This document shows, one piece after another, positions 30,760-41,718 of a stretch of 64,000 bases of DNA; within the stretch, counting starts at the first letter, position 1; each line of letters starts with the position of its first letter. The translations under genes and the position numbers were made by a program. The stretch lies in NCBI GenBank assembly GCA_005784505.1, contig VCAZ01000247.1, positions 87,501 to 151,500 of the forward strand, given 5' to 3'. The notes under the pieces are model-generated. The model was not told the DNA's origin. It did no database searches and was given only the letters and a program-made list of their open reading frames with translations. Source of the DNA: Bagarius yarrelli. Lineage: Eukaryota; Chordata; Actinopteri; Siluriformes; Sisoridae.

Positions 30760-31380
30760 AAGTTGGCGCTAAACCGAATCTGGTGAGCCCTGTCCTGTCC
30801 TTTAAAGGGTGGCACACCTGAAGATTGTGTTATCACTCAGTGCTAAGTGTTCATAGTCATACAGTGTGTTCTCTCTTTAGTATTTTGTCAACACATCCGA
30901 GGTAAACATTGATGGTAATGCTAATTCTGTCACACACTCATTTGGAATTTGCATGCTAGCAAGAAGAGTAATCCTACACAGCTGAGGTGTATGTCAATAT
31001 TGATGATTATTCTCTTTCTCGCTTACACACACAGATTTTCGAGTTTTTAATTTTTTCCATAGCTACATGAAAGTTAGCTAAATTTAGATTTTAGCCACCT
31101 GAGGTAAATGTTCATATTCTTTCAAATTTAACTATGAATCATAGACATCATCATCATTTTATTCATAGGACATGTTGTCTTAGTTACAACACATCTGTAA
31201 ATATTTAAATATTTCATATTGTAGTGTGAAATGATTAAATCCCTTCAGTTCTTAGCTAGCTGATATGCAATGCCTGCAACTTTGGTCCATGGTTGCTTAG
31301 CAACATTTTTCTAAGAATTGTTAGTTTTATTAGATTACCTGAAAATTGAGATTGGGGTGTACTTTTTACTTCACTTTTCC
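30760..31380. other. ppfia2 intron, no gene seen
   Basis: AT-rich intron sequence after the LINE tail. No exon or repeat recognised. Confidence 0.5.
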
Positions 31381-31443
31381 AAAACTTCAGGTCAGCTTAA
31401 GTAAAAGACCAAAATAAAACAACGTGTGTGTGTGTGTGTGTAC

Positions 31444-31579
31444 CTTCTGCTCATCTCGCCGCAGCCCAATCCGTCCTCTTCGTGTTCGGCGCATCACTTT
31501 GCTGGAGCGATAATCAGACTGAGAATCAGCAAGAGAACCGAGAGAGTAACGCAGATCTGAGGAGGTGTCCAGATGAGAC
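31444..31579 (-). CDS. ppfia2: ppfia2 exon (SHLDTSSDLRYSLGSLADSQS)
   Basis: A 136-nt exon with acceptor TATCAG and donor GTACAC. It completes an Arg and encodes SHLDTSSDLRYSLGSLADSQ, then SDYRSSKVMRRTRRGRIGLR and RDEQK. It matches the basic linker between the coiled coil and the acidic segment in liprin-alpha-2. Confidence 0.95.
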
Positions 31580-31685
31580 CTGATACACACACATACACAC
31601 ACACACAAATTAATATCAACAATATTGTACCCAATTTTTATGTTTTAATTAAATAATAATGATAAGCACAGGATTTATGTCTCAC

Positions 31686-31765
31686 CGAGACAGTGTTGGC
31701 TCCGCCCTCATTCGGAACTGATCGAGTTCAACCCTCATTTTTCCAATCTCCTCGGCTAGCTGGGA
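31686..31765 (-). CDS. ppfia2: ppfia2 coiled-coil exon
   Basis: An 80-nt exon: SQLAEEIGKMRVELDQFRMR, then AEPTLS and a split Arg. Acceptor GCTGCAG, donor GTGAGA. It is the end of the long N-terminal coiled coil. Confidence 0.93.
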
Positions 31766-32072
31766 CTGCAGCCACACACACATAAACACAAACCACATTA
31801 ATTTTACATTATAACTTTTTAAATTTTTTTATTAATCAGAGCTATAGAGTAAATTTATGTTTATTTATGGCTATAGAATGTATTAAAACTATTATCTTCA
31901 ACTAATTTCAATTTCAGGTCTATTTTATTTCTGTAGCATTTTAAAATTTAAAAATTTTTTTTAAAAAAGAAATCTTAGCATGTTATTTTAAAGCATTACA
32001 GTAAAACGGGCAGCCATGATGCAGAAGGGAGTAAAATATACAGCATGACAATAAAAGAAAATATTTGATTAC

Positions 32073-32135
32073 CTTTTCATGAATGGAGTCTTCCAGCTGC
32101 TTCCTGTAATTCTCTGATTCTTGTATTAATACATT
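32073..32135 (-). CDS. ppfia2: ppfia2 coiled-coil exon
   Basis: A 63-nt phase-0 exon: NVLIQESENYRKQLEDSIHE followed by K. Acceptor TTTTCAG, donor GTAATC. Heptad-type helix. Confidence 0.93.
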
Positions 32136-32215
32136 CTGAAAACATAATAAAAATTATGAAACAAATTTAATTAGGAATTGTCAAAAAAATAGATTAGCAG
32201 CTAATAAACTGTCAC

Positions 32216-32347
32216 CTTGTCCTCCAGAGCAGCCATCCTCTCCTTCAGGTGGAGCTGTAAACGCTCATTCGACTCAGTGAGGAGACGATCCACAGTGTCT
32301 GATAAACGCTTGTTGTGTTCTTCATTCATCTTCTCTCTCTGACGAGC
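32216..32347 (-). CDS. ppfia2: ppfia2 coiled-coil exon
   Basis: A 132-nt phase-0 exon: ARQREKMNEEHNKRLSDTVD, RLLTESNERLQLHLKERMAA, LEDK. Near-identical to mammalian liprin-alphas. Acceptor TTTTAG, donor GTGACA. Confidence 0.95.
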
Positions 32348-32399
32348 CTAAAACAAACATACATATACATATGAAATGAGAATATGCTAACATGGAGGT

Positions 32400-32990
32400 G
32401 TGTTAATACTAAACTTACTAATAATAATAATTTAGTAAAGCAAATTTATGCAAATTTATACATTTGCATATTCCACTGGTACATTTATTGGTACCTAAAT
32501 TACTGATTGAAAATGTAAGTTAAATTAAATTATTTAGTGTAAAATCATTAAAGAAATGCCAGAATTACATTAAAATTATTTTAATTAAAAAAGGTTACTT
32601 TTTACTGAATTTAATATTAGTAATAACATTAAAGTATAACGTGAAGTATTTTAGAAAAGCTGATATTTTCCATGTATTTATCATGGTTCATACAGACATT
32701 TCTGGCCTTAACAATGGTTACATTCCAAAAAAAACATTGTAAGTCAAACTATGTTGAATGGATATATGTTATATCGCCTAGGATGTGTTCTGCAGTAGCC
32801 CATGGTAGATTATAGGAGCAACCACCAGGTGGCTGTAGATGCATGTTCCAATAATATCACGCTGTTGTTACATTTTCTTTAGCACAAAATTTTTTAAAAT
32901 AATTTTTAACATAATTTTTAGGGCACGTCGTCGTAAAAATCTTACACGGATAAATCAATTTAGGCTAACAGGAGTTCTTCAGAAGGTAAG
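32400..32990. other. ppfia2 intron, AT-rich
   Basis: No exon seen. The + strand ORF starting at 32839 runs into the antisense of the next exon and is spurious. Confidence 0.5.
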
Positions 32991-33001
32991 AAAATCCAGA
33001 C

Positions 33002-33085
33002 CCGTAAAAGTTCCTGATTTTTCTCCTCCAGCTGTCCTTCCAGGTGCCGCATGCGTTCTTCGATACTGCCGTGTCTTTCCTCCGC
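33002..33085 (-). CDS. ppfia2: ppfia2 coiled-coil exon with weak donor
   Basis: An 84-nt phase-0 exon: AEERHGSIEERMRHLEGQLE, then EKNQELLR. Acceptor TGATCAG. The donor reads GTCTGG, a poor match to GTRAGT, so splicing here may depend on enhancers or be inefficient. The protein border (ELLR before ARQREKM) agrees with liprin-alpha. Confidence 0.9.
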
Positions 33086-33260
33086 CTGATCAACACAAAT
33101 GCTGGGTGTTATTTTATTTACAGTCGAAACAGAGACCAGAATTCTCCTATGTTTACTTCAATCTGAGGACCAAGCTGAAGCTTTAAACACAGATATAATA
33201 AATGATGCCATGGCATTTGATAAGCTTCATTGTCATCTGTTTCTATGGCAACTGTACAGT

Positions 33261-33309
33261 GTTAAGGTGTTGGACTGCTTCCTAGAAGGAAGCAGTCCAA
33301 CACCTTAAC
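33261..33309. repeat. perfect 23-bp hairpin (3-nt loop) inside a SINE
   Basis: Left arm GTTAAGGTGTTGGACTGCTT plus CCT, loop AGA, and the exact reverse complement. Both arms are the SINE head sequence, so the SINE begins with an inverted duplication of its own tRNA-like part. Confidence 0.92.
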
Positions 33310-33425
33310 CAACAGGACCACCAAGCTGCCACTGCTGGGCCCCTGAACAAGGCCCTTACTCAGTTGGATAAATAGGATACATGTAAGGCACTCTGGATAA
33401 AGACATTTACCAAAATGGCAGAATA
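33261..33425 (+). mobile_element. tRNA-derived SINE with inverted head
   Basis: After the hairpin come GGACCACCAAGCTGCCACTG, CTGGGCCCCTGAACAAGGCC and CACTCTGGATAAAGACATTT, the body of the same SINE family as 14470. The B-box region of the head is replaced by the inverted copy. Confidence 0.7.
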
Positions 33426-33439
33426 TTCTTTCGTATTTG

Positions 33440-33790
33440 CAGCATATGAAACCGAAAACGGTGATTCTACATGATTCTGTGATTGGTTGCGTTACCCGTC
33501 AGTCAATTATTTTGAAGATTGAATGTGGAGCTTCTAAAAGTTCCACAGGTCAGTTAGGAGACACAGCCCACAGGACAACTGCAGCCTCAACACTAGGGCT
33601 GTATGGACCAATACTAAGCCATGCGATCTTCTATTTAGACTGGACTGATGAGATGAGGTGAACTTAAAACAAACCGAAAAACATCATCCACACTGTGAAG
33701 CATGGTGATGTCAGCACTGTGTGGCTCATCTGGACTTCCAATAATCACTAAATTTTGGGATTGCAGCACATCCTTGACATACTTAAGTAG
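33440..33790 (+). mobile_element. possible Tc1/mariner transposase fragment, degraded
   Basis: Text at 33640-33725 (GACTGGACTGATGAGATGAG, then CATCATCCACACTGTGAAGC and ATGGTGATGTCAGCACTGTG) resembles the catalytic-core stretch of Tc1-like transposases (DE followed by H-VKHGGGSVM). Heavily mutated. Family not determined. Confidence 0.4.
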
Positions 33791-33966
33791 CTTATTTAGT
33801 TTTATTCTTCTGGATTTTCTTGTGGAATTAAACCTCTGGATCTTATTTGCCAGAATCTTCTCATAAACTTTTTTTGAGGTTTATAAACATCATGAGGAAG
33901 TCTGGGTTTTGTCAGAAACACATGTAATTATGCTGTATATACAGTATGTGTTTGTGCGTGTGTAAC

Positions 33967-34101
33967 CTTGGTAAGTGCTGCTATTCTCTGTGCGAGTTCT
34001 GCCTCCACCTCCGGCAGAGTTTCTGCTTTTCTCATCGTCTGCTGCAGCTTCTGTTCAGCCAACTCCAACCTTTCCTGCAACTGCCTGTTCTTCTCCTCCA
34101 T
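33967..34101 (-). CDS. ppfia2: ppfia2 coiled-coil exon
   Basis: A 135-nt phase-0 exon: MEEKNRQLQERLELAEQKLQ, QTMRKAETLPEVEAELAQRI, AALTK. Identical in feel to mammalian liprin-alpha-2. Acceptor TGTCAG, donor GTTACA. The donor sits beside a (CA)n tract. Confidence 0.96.
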
Positions 34102-34409
34102 CTGACACACACACACACACAGCAGAATGACTCATGCCTTCTTGTGACAGCTAATTTCCACCTGTTTATTAGAGTAATGATCCAGATCCACTTAATTCCA
34201 AACTTCATTTCTGCTTTTCATTTCCTCCTTTTTCTCTCTAATTTCTTTTTTATTGCCAGCAAGAAAATTCAGGTCATGTGAGTGTGTGTGTGTTCAAACA
34301 TTCTGGATTTAAATGCAATAAAATTCTCACTATAATGACTTTAAATCTTTTTATGTGTTAAACTCTCAGGTGTGTTTTCACTCTCGGGTGTGTGTTTCTT
34401 TTCTCAAGC

Positions 34410-34452
34410 CATCAGGCTCCTCAACATGCTGAACTGACTAAAAGTACCGCAA

Positions 34453-34499
<47 letters not shown>

Positions 34500-34800
34500 T
34501 CAATACAATTCGATGTTTACAGCAACACGTAAACACAAAAATACATTGTTAAGCATGGTCACTTTAAATGCAGTTTGCACATTTACCTTGCTTTTTTAAT
34601 TGCACATTTTTATAATCTGGTTGGAGCTGTTTAACTTAACGTTCCATACAGAGTCTTGTTTTTGTACTGTATAGTCTGTTGTAATGTTAGTATTGTTTAT
34701 TGCACTGTCTGTTTTGCATTGTTTGCACCAGGTTGCACACATGCACTTTATGTTGCTAAGACAATATATGGTTGAAATGACAATAAAGCTTCTTGAACCT
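34410..34800 (+). mobile_element. LINE 3' end (L2/Rex-like) with poly(A)-like tail
   Basis: Begins AAGCCATCAGGCTCCTCAAC (end of the reverse-transcriptase ORF of this fish LINE, from recollection). It then contains a (CA)n run at 34455-34496, the T-rich trailer with GCACTGTCTGTTTTGCATTG, and ends ATGACAATAAAGCTTCTTGA. Confidence 0.55.
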
Positions 34801-34882
34801 GAACTAAACTCTTAGGTATGTGTTAAACTCTCAGGTGTGTGTGTTAAACCCTCAGATGTAGTTTCACTTCCAGGTGTTTTAC

Positions 34883-35029
34883 CTGTCTAAGAAAAGCCTC
34901 CTTATTGGCCAGTTCATTCTCCAGTTTGTCGCTGATGTCGTGCAGTGATGTCGACTCTCTCTGAGCGCTCAGGTAACGTTTCTCCAGCGTCACAATCCTC
35001 TCCTCCATGTCCTCCTTCTGACACATGGC
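34883..35029 (-). CDS. ppfia2: ppfia2 coiled-coil exon
   Basis: A 147-nt phase-0 exon: AMCQKEDMEERIVTLEKRYL, SAQRESTSLHDISDKLENEL, ANKEAFLRQ. Acceptor CTGTAG, donor GTAAAA. Core coiled coil. Confidence 0.96.
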
Positions 35030-35129
35030 CTACAGACACAAATACACACATACACAGATCATCATTATCATGGCAATACACACAAGCTTTAAGTAGATTC
35101 AGCGGTCTGGTAATATGAACCCCTCTCAC

Positions 35130-35351
35130 CTCCTTGATGTCTCTCTGGTATTTGGTGTTCATGTCTTCGCTCTTGATGAGATCTTTGCGTGCTGTCTCCA
35201 GTTCCTGCTCCACCTCCGAGACACGAGATGACAGAGAAGACATCCTCTCCTTCATCTGGCTCAGTTCGTAATTCTGTTTCTCAAGAAGTTCCTGAAGTTC
35301 CACCACCTGACTTGCCTCGTCTCCGGATTCCATCGAGCCATTTGATAAGCG
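35130..35351 (-). CDS. ppfia2: ppfia2 coiled-coil exon
   Basis: A 222-nt phase-0 exon: RLSNGSMESGDEASQVVELQ, ELLEKQNYELSQMKERMSSL, SSRVSEVEQELETARKDLIK, SEDMNTKYQRDIKE. Acceptor GTGTAG in a (CA)n run, donor GTGAGA. It matches the liprin-alpha-2 region that in family members contacts ELKS and RIM-type active-zone proteins (family knowledge). Confidence 0.96.

Positions 35352-35352
<1 letters not shown>

Positions 35353-35386
<34 letters not shown>
35353..35386. repeat. (CA)n microsatellite abutting an acceptor
   Basis: About 17 CA units directly upstream (in gene sense) of the acceptor of exon 35130-35351. Confidence 0.9.
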
Positions 35387-35388
<2 letters not shown>

Positions 35389-35761
35389 CTCAATACTCTA
35401 TATAATACGTGCTAAAGGATTAACTGCCTGGGGCAACCTGTTTATTCACATTAAGTACATTAAAAAATTGAAAGTTCAAACTGCATAATTAGCTTGAATA
35501 CATTTGCATAAATTATTAATCATCATCAGCTGAGTCACCCATATATCACTGCATTTAATTATTTAATTTATTGCATATCCAAATGCATATTGTGGTTCTT
35601 TAACTTCTGTCTTTCCCTTTCTCTCTGTCACATACACGCACTTTAAACTGCAGCATTTTAACGCTAATTCTAAAATTAGCACCACAGTATGAATTACAGC
35701 AAAGAAACGCAGAGCTCCAAAACACTACACACAGTAACACAACACCTCCCCATTCACTCAA

Positions 35762-36390
35762 ACATTGTGTTACTGTGTGTGATGGTGAATGTTGGTGTGT
35801 GTAATGGTGAATGTGGGTGTGTGATGGTGAATGTTGGTGTGTGTGAATGTGGTGTGTGAATGTCGGTGTGTGGTATGTGAATGTGTGTGTGTGGTGAGGT
35901 GGTGTGTGTTGAATGTGTGTGTGAATGGCAATGTTGGTGTGGTGTGTGATAGTGAATGTTGATGTGTGTGATGGCAAATGTTGGTGTGTGTGTGTGATGG
36001 TGAATGTTGGTGTGTGTGATGTTGGTGTGTGTTATGGTTGTGTGATGTGTGCAATGTTGGTGTGTGTTTGCTGATGTTGGTGTGTGATGTGAATGTTGAT
36101 GTGTGTGATGGTAAATGCTGTTGTGTGTGATGGTGAATGTTGGTGTGTGTGTTTGCTGAATGTTGGTGTGTGATGGTGAATGTTGGTGTGTGGATGGTGA
36201 TGAAAAGTTGGTGCATGTTGTGATGGTAAAGGTTGGTGTGTGTGATGGTGAATGTTGATGTGTGATGGTGAATGTTTGGTGTGTGTGTGATGGTAAATGT
36301 TGGTGTGTGATGGTGAATGTTGGTGTGTGTGTGGTGAATGTTGGTGTGTGTTATGGTGAATGTTGGTGTGAGATGGTGAACACACACACC
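35762..36390. repeat. minisatellite of ~20-bp GTGATGGTGAATGTTGGTGT units
   Basis: About 30 imperfect copies over 630 bp, with indel variation in the GTGTGT spacer. Minus-strand ORFs of the type THTNIHHHTPTFTITHTNIH come from this array and are not genes. Confidence 0.92.
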
Positions 36391-36774
36391 TGAATCACAC
36401 AAACACACAACGTATACACTGAGTGGATCCACAGATACACATTGTCTATTAGACTGACAGCATGCTTGAATTTACAGCTGGATAATAGAAAAATACATCA
36501 TCTGTACTGTGATGTTATGTAACAAAAAACACATTACTGGCAGTTTGCTGGTATTATAAGAATTACAGACAAAATTGTAGAACCTTTTCGAGGGGTTTTT
36601 ATTTTATTATGTGGATTATTAGGGAACCTATAGATCGCACCACAGGTTGTGTTATTAAAGAACCTACAGATCATGACTTTTTTTTAATCATTACTGAAAC
36701 TAATGATTGCGATATGCATTGCATACAGTAAGAGAATCTATAGATCAGCCTACGTGTGTGTTTAGCACACAAAC

Positions 36775-36879
36775 CTTGCTGTGGACTTTCTGTGTATCTC
36801 CTTCAAGCAGGTCTTCAGCTGCTTCACCTGATGCCACTTTTCTTTGAATGTGTGCATTTTGTTCTCTTAAGGCAACAAT
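36775..36879 (-). CDS. ppfia2: ppfia2 coiled-coil exon
   Basis: A 105-nt phase-0 exon: IVALREQNAHIQRKVASGEA, AEDLLEGDTQKVHSK. Acceptor CTGCAG, donor GTTTGT. It is more diverged than the neighbouring exons, as in other liprins. Confidence 0.92.
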
Positions 36880-36975
36880 CTGCAGAAAATGGGAAAAAAA
36901 GCGAAAGACAAACAGACAGAACGAAATCAGACACTAAATAACACAGGTGTACATGTGCATGTGACTTGTTTTTAC

Positions 36976-37050
36976 CTCCTGGTTGGCAGCAGTTAACTCC
37001 TCCTCTAAGGCAGAGACTCTTTCAAGTGACATGCGAAGTCTCTCTCTCAC
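36976..37050 (-). CDS. ppfia2: ppfia2 coiled-coil exon
   Basis: A 75-nt phase-0 exon: VRERLRMSLERVSALEEELT, AANQE. Acceptor GTGTAG, donor GTAAAA. Confidence 0.95.
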
Positions 37051-37099
37051 CTACACAAACATACACAGAGAAATAAGGCATTACATTAAAAATGAAAAA

Positions 37100-38020
37100 A
37101 TTATAATAATATTCAGACCTAGTATTATAAAAGTCTTGCTAAAATACATAAAAGTTTAAAGGAAAAGAAAAAAATCAATAAAAGTATTTATTTAAATTAA
37201 ACTAAAATTAACTATAATAATTTACAGAAAAATCTAATAAATCTGAAAATTTACCCATTCCAAATACTAAAAAATGTTTACAAATCTTTAAAGGAAGAAT
37301 TTTACAAGTGTTTTACTGCAAATCTCTAAAATTAAATAGAAAAGCATTGCATTACATCAGTGTTTATAATTATCTGAAATGCACAAACCTTCTAACAGTC
37401 CTTAAAAATACACTTTAATCTGGTTCAAGTTACGGAAAGGCATTTATAAAATATGTTATTTGATCTTTTCTCACTGAACATTGCTTAATCTGATTAAGCA
37501 GTTATAGGTTAAGGGCCTTATCAGGGGCCCAGCAATCATCTGATCTTCTAATCAGCAGTTCAAAACTTTAACCACCGAGCTACCACTTCCCCACATAAAA
37601 AAATCTCATCAAAACAGTTCAACATAAAAATAAAAACTCGAAATGTCTATAAAGTCATTAACCACAAGTTAATCTGAGTCATCTAAATCTATTGGGAATT
37701 TTTTAAGTTTCCCAAATATTTCCTTAAAAGTACATTAAATTGATATATCAGATATTAGATATTAATATTATATTAATATTAATAGTGTATGTAAAGGGAC
37801 ATAAGTGGATGTTTGGAAATTGTTTGAGACTAACACTAAAAATATTCAATAATAATAAGGGTGTGTCCTCTTTACTTTTCTCTACTTTTTATGTGAGAGT
37901 GTGTTTCAGTTTGTCTGTGTTTGTATGTCTACGGTTGATGATGTCATCACCTGTCTCTGACACATAAAAACATCCACTGACTGTCTTGAGTCTCCCACTG
38001 ATAGAGAACTGTTTAGAGCA
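37100..38020. other. ppfia2 intron with a SINE remnant
   Basis: AT-rich. The only structure is a reverse-orientation SINE fragment at 37490-37600 (TTATAGGTTAAGGGCCTTAT, CAGGGGCCCAGCAATC, AACTTTAACCACCGAGC). Confidence 0.55.
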
Positions 38021-38029
38021 TTACTTCAC

Positions 38030-38194
38030 CTTCTCATCCAGAGCTTTGTGATGCTCGAATAGAGATTTGAGAGCCTTGAGAACTTCCACCTCGCTGGAGA
38101 CTCCTGATGGAGACTGAGCCTGACGCTTCACCACCGTCATCCTGAGGGAACGCTCGTGACGAGACACCAAACACTCTAGGTGCTCAAGCAGTAG
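38030..38194 (-). CDS. ppfia2: ppfia2 coiled-coil exon (LLLEHLECLVSRHERSLRMTV)
   Basis: A 165-nt phase-0 exon: LLLEHLECLVSRHERSLRMT, VVKRQAQSPSGVSSEVEVLK, ALKSLFEHHKALDEK. This is the strongly conserved N-terminal block of all liprin-alphas. Acceptor CTTCAG, donor GTGAAG. Confidence 0.97.
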
Positions 38195-38208
38195 CTGAAG
38201 ATGTGCAC

Positions 38209-38239
<31 letters not shown>

Positions 38240-38389
38240 TATATGTCTCTGAAAGATCACACAATTCCTAAAACCAACACAACTCTTACAAACCTCAATA
38301 GTCAAAGAATAAACAAGCTTTTACTTCTCCCAAATCTACGTAATTCCCTAAAAATACTTCTTTTTTTTTTACTTCCCGCTTTTCCATTT

Positions 38390-38840
38390 TAGGGGTCGCC
38401 ACAGCGAATCATCTGTCTCCACCTAACCCTATTCTCTACATCTTCTTCACTCACACCCACTAACTTAATGTCCTCATTTTTGCATTCATATACCTCCTCT
38501 TTGGTCTTTCCCTTTGCCTTCTGCCTGGTAGCTTCATTTCTAACTTCCTTCTACCAATATATTTACTATCCCTCCTCTATCCCTCCTCCTATGTCCAAAC
38601 CACCCTAATCTGGCTTTCCTGAATTCCCTAATACATCTAACATGAGCCGTCCCCCTTATGAATTTGTTTTTAATCCTGTCAAACCTCGTCACTCCCAAAA
38701 AAAACAACTCTTCAACTCTGCTACTTCCAGCTCTGCCACCTGTTTCTTCCTCAGTGCCACTGTCTCGAAACCATACATCACAGCTGGTCTCACCACTGTC
38801 TTGGCACCGAAGTCACTGGCTTGTGACCCCTGTGGCTAGA
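38390..38840 (-). mobile_element. RTE-like LINE, 3' part of the RT ORF
   Basis: Antisense text CGCCACAGCGAATCATCTGT, CACCTAACCCTATTCTCTAC, CTGGTAGCTTCATTTCTAAC, AGCTCTGCCACCTGTTTCTT and CGAAACCATACATCACAGCT corresponds to the C-terminal part of a LINE ORF (MYGLETV...ELEVAELK-type). It is very similar to 61050-61500 but shorter and more broken. Confidence 0.7.
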
Positions 38841-38849
38841 TTAATTCCC

Positions 38850-39430
38850 TAAAAATACTTACTGCTAAATGTTCCTAAAATATTTAATACTTGTGCAAAT
38901 CCCCACAAAAAATGCCAGAAAGTCTCAAAAAGTTTAAATGAAAATAGTTCAAGATATTTTCTTTGTTTATTAAACTGTTTATAATTGATAGCAGTATTGC
39001 AAAATTTTGTTACACTAAAAAGAAGCTTCCAAAAAAATCCCAGAAAAATTAAATAAGTCTACAATCAATAAAAAATTATAAAATAAATTCATTTTTAAAA
39101 AGATTTTAATGCCCAAATTCCTGAAACAATAAAACTCTCAAAAATACTTTTAAAAACAATTTTCTCTCTAATTTCTTAAACAAATTCCTAGAATATACTT
39201 AAGTTTTAAAAAGTTCAAATAAACACCTAAAGTTAGTTGGAAGAAAGATTTAAAAGAAAGATTCCATTTTTCTAAAAAAAAAAAAATGATTGAAAATTGT
39301 AATAAACCTGCAAAGGTACCCTCTTAATATTTTATGGCACAAGACTTTTATGGTAAAAGTCTTTGATGGTTCAATTTTTTAAGTTTATTCAAAAGTATAT
39401 TTGCAAAGCTCTAAAAAATTTTTTAAAAAC
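38850..39430. other. ppfia2 intron, very AT-rich
   Basis: Runs of A and T and the recurring words CCTAAAA and CAAAAA. No gene or element recognised. Confidence 0.5.
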
Positions 39431-39439
39431 TATATATGT

Positions 39440-39793
39440 AGGCAGACGCTACCGATGCCTCAGAGCCGCACAAACAGACTGAGAAACAGCTTCTTTCCTG
39501 AGGCTGTTTCTGCACTGAACAGCTGATATACAGTATTATTTACTACTGCACTGCCACTTCTGTACTTTGCACTACCTTATCATTATGCATCTTTGCACAA
39601 TCTATAACTATCTATTGTTACACCTCTACACTCTATCCCATATACCTCTGCACATTATTTACCCCCACCTCTCTGTAACTATCAAGCCACTTATGCACTT
39701 CTGGTTAGATGCTAACTGCATTTCATTGGCTCTGTACATGTACCTTGCACAATGACAATAAAGTTGAATCTAATCTAATCTAATCTAATCTAA
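39440..39793 (+). mobile_element. L2/Rex-like LINE 3' end with (TCTAA)n tail
   Basis: Starts in the end of an RT ORF (GGCAGACGCTACCGATGCCT, AGAGCCGCACAAACAGACTG). The trailer follows with GCATTTCATTGGCTCTGTAC and ACCTTGCACAATGACAATAA, then five TCTAA pentamers at 39768-39793. Severely 5'-truncated, typical of LINE insertions. Confidence 0.7.
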
Positions 39794-39799
39794 TATATC

Positions 39800-40670
39800 G
39801 ATAATTAGCTGAAATGCCCAAATCTTCTAAAAATCTTGAAATGTACACTTCAATTTGGTTTAAGTCACATAAAGACAGCCGTTTTTATTACTGCATCCTT
39901 AAACACACCTCCTCACAGTGTGATTTTTTATGATATATAAACCTTCACATTTTCCGCAATATTTTCGTAACTCCTTGAAGCATTTGCTTACTCTCTAAAA
40001 GTTTTTAATCTCATGAAATTATTCCAGATTGCTACGTGTAAAATTCAGGAACATCTATCACACAACCAAAAGGATTTAGAGCAAAGATTCTTCATTTGTC
40101 CTCCTGGTAGAACTTTAAACAGTCTATGTGGAACCCTTGAATTGATCAATTCCCTATTAATAGGAGTTTTAGGCAGAATTAGTTTACAACACTGATAACC
40201 TTTAATTATTTAATAAAGAAACCATGATGAACCCATTTTTTAACCACAAAGTGTTTAACCACAAATTAACAAAGCAGCGTGTTCTGGATTTTTCCAAGCT
40301 ATTTAACCACTAATCTTCTTTATCTTCATCTTCTTCTGCCATCAAAACAAACCGAGAGCGCATCAATATCAGTGTAGCCAGTATCAACCATAAGTAGCAT
40401 CTTAATGCACTATTAAATAAATGCTAACCAAAAGAAAGGGTTAATGAGGTGCAGATTTTGTGCCAGGATGATATGATGATGTGTGACTCAATAAATATCT
40501 CGCAGATGTCTGTCTCACACTGTCTGCCTCACAATTTGTGAAAATGAAAATAATAAGAAATAAGGAAGTGTTTTTTTGGTCTTTTGTTATAAAGATATGG
40601 TGGCTATATATGAGGCAAGTCTACAGACACAAGTTTTCAATAATGCCCCTGTATACACTTAACCCCCATC
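39800..40670. other. ppfia2 intron, no gene seen
   Basis: AT-rich intron. ORF 40013-40195 (+) has no motif. Nothing supported. Confidence 0.5.
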
Positions 40671-40732
40671 TAAAATCCACCCTCTCTACAGTCTATACCG
40701 ATTTACAGTCAAACTGTAATTTACAGTCACAC

Positions 40733-41345
40733 CAAATCTACAGTCAGCTCAGTCTACAGATACCCCCTCTACAGTCAGCTCAGTCTACAGATACCCCCTC
40801 TACAGTCAGCTCAGTCTACAGTTACCCCATCTACAGTCAGCTCAGTCTACAGTTAACCCCTCTACAGTCAGCTCAGTCTACAGTTACCCCCTCTTCAGTC
40901 AGCTCAGTCCACAGTTACCCTTTCTACAGTCAGCTCAGTCTACAGTTACCCCCTCTACAGTCAGCTCAGTCTAGTTACCCCCTCTACAGTCAGCTCAGTC
41001 TAGTTACCCCCTCTACGGTCAGCTCAGTCTAGTTACCCCCTCTACGGTCAGCTCAGTCCAGTTACCCCTATAGTCAGCTCAGTCTACAGTCACCCTAGTA
41101 TACAGTTAGCTCAGTCTACAGTCACCCCCCAGTCTACAGTTACACCAGTCACCATAGTCTACAGTCACCACAGTCTAAAGTCACCCCAGTCTACAGTCTT
41201 CATAGTCTACAGTCACCCCAGTCTACTGTCACCCAAGTCTATGGTTGTCCCATTCTAGTCACCTCAGTCACCACAGTCTACAGTCAACCTCAATCTACAG
41301 TCACCCCAGTCTAATGTCACCCCAGTCTACAGTCACCACAGTCAC
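40733..41345 (+). repeat. minisatellite of ~31-bp CTACAGTCAGCTCAGTCTAC units
   Basis: At 40733-41100 roughly twelve copies of a unit CTACAGTCAGCTCAGTCTAC + AGTTACCCCCT, homogeneous in the first half. From about 41075 it shifts to a shorter ~16-bp form (CAGTCTACAGTCACCC) that decays by 41345. One array thus contains a higher-order and a half-unit form. The 40538-41032 ORF is translation of this repeat. Confidence 0.9.
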
Positions 41346-41718
41346 CACCATTTGGTAGCTAGCATTTTAGTATCTGACATTCTATGTTTTATTTTATGTT
41401 TAACTGCATTTTATTGGCTCTGTAAATGTACAGTCGTTTAAATTAAGTTTTTTTGCACAAAACACAATTTTAACCAGAATTAGACTCAATTACACCAAAA
41501 GTTCCTGCCCTACAAAGTTGAACCTTGGTTTTATTTAAAGCTTCAGAATGTTAGACCAAAATGTCATGAAAAAAACCCAAGCAAAATTTACACCCAAATG
41601 ACTCTGTAACAAGTAACAAAAAAATCCACACTAGTGAGCTAGACATTTTAGCGTAGGTCATACGTTTGTTACCTTGACTTTGCAACCTATAGAGCAATTA
41701 AGAATCCCACACACTCAC

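Noticed and set aside
32839..33186. 115-aa plus-strand ORF
   Set aside because: It is antisense to the ppfia2 coiled-coil exon 33002-33085, whose minus-strand reading matches the liprin family.
35762..36432. A 220-aa Thr/His repeat protein on the minus strand
   Set aside because: It is the translation of the GTGATGGTGAATGTTGGTGT minisatellite, with no start context or conservation.
40733..41345. CRISPR-like or satellite gene array
   Set aside because: No unique spacers; it is a plain minisatellite in an intron.
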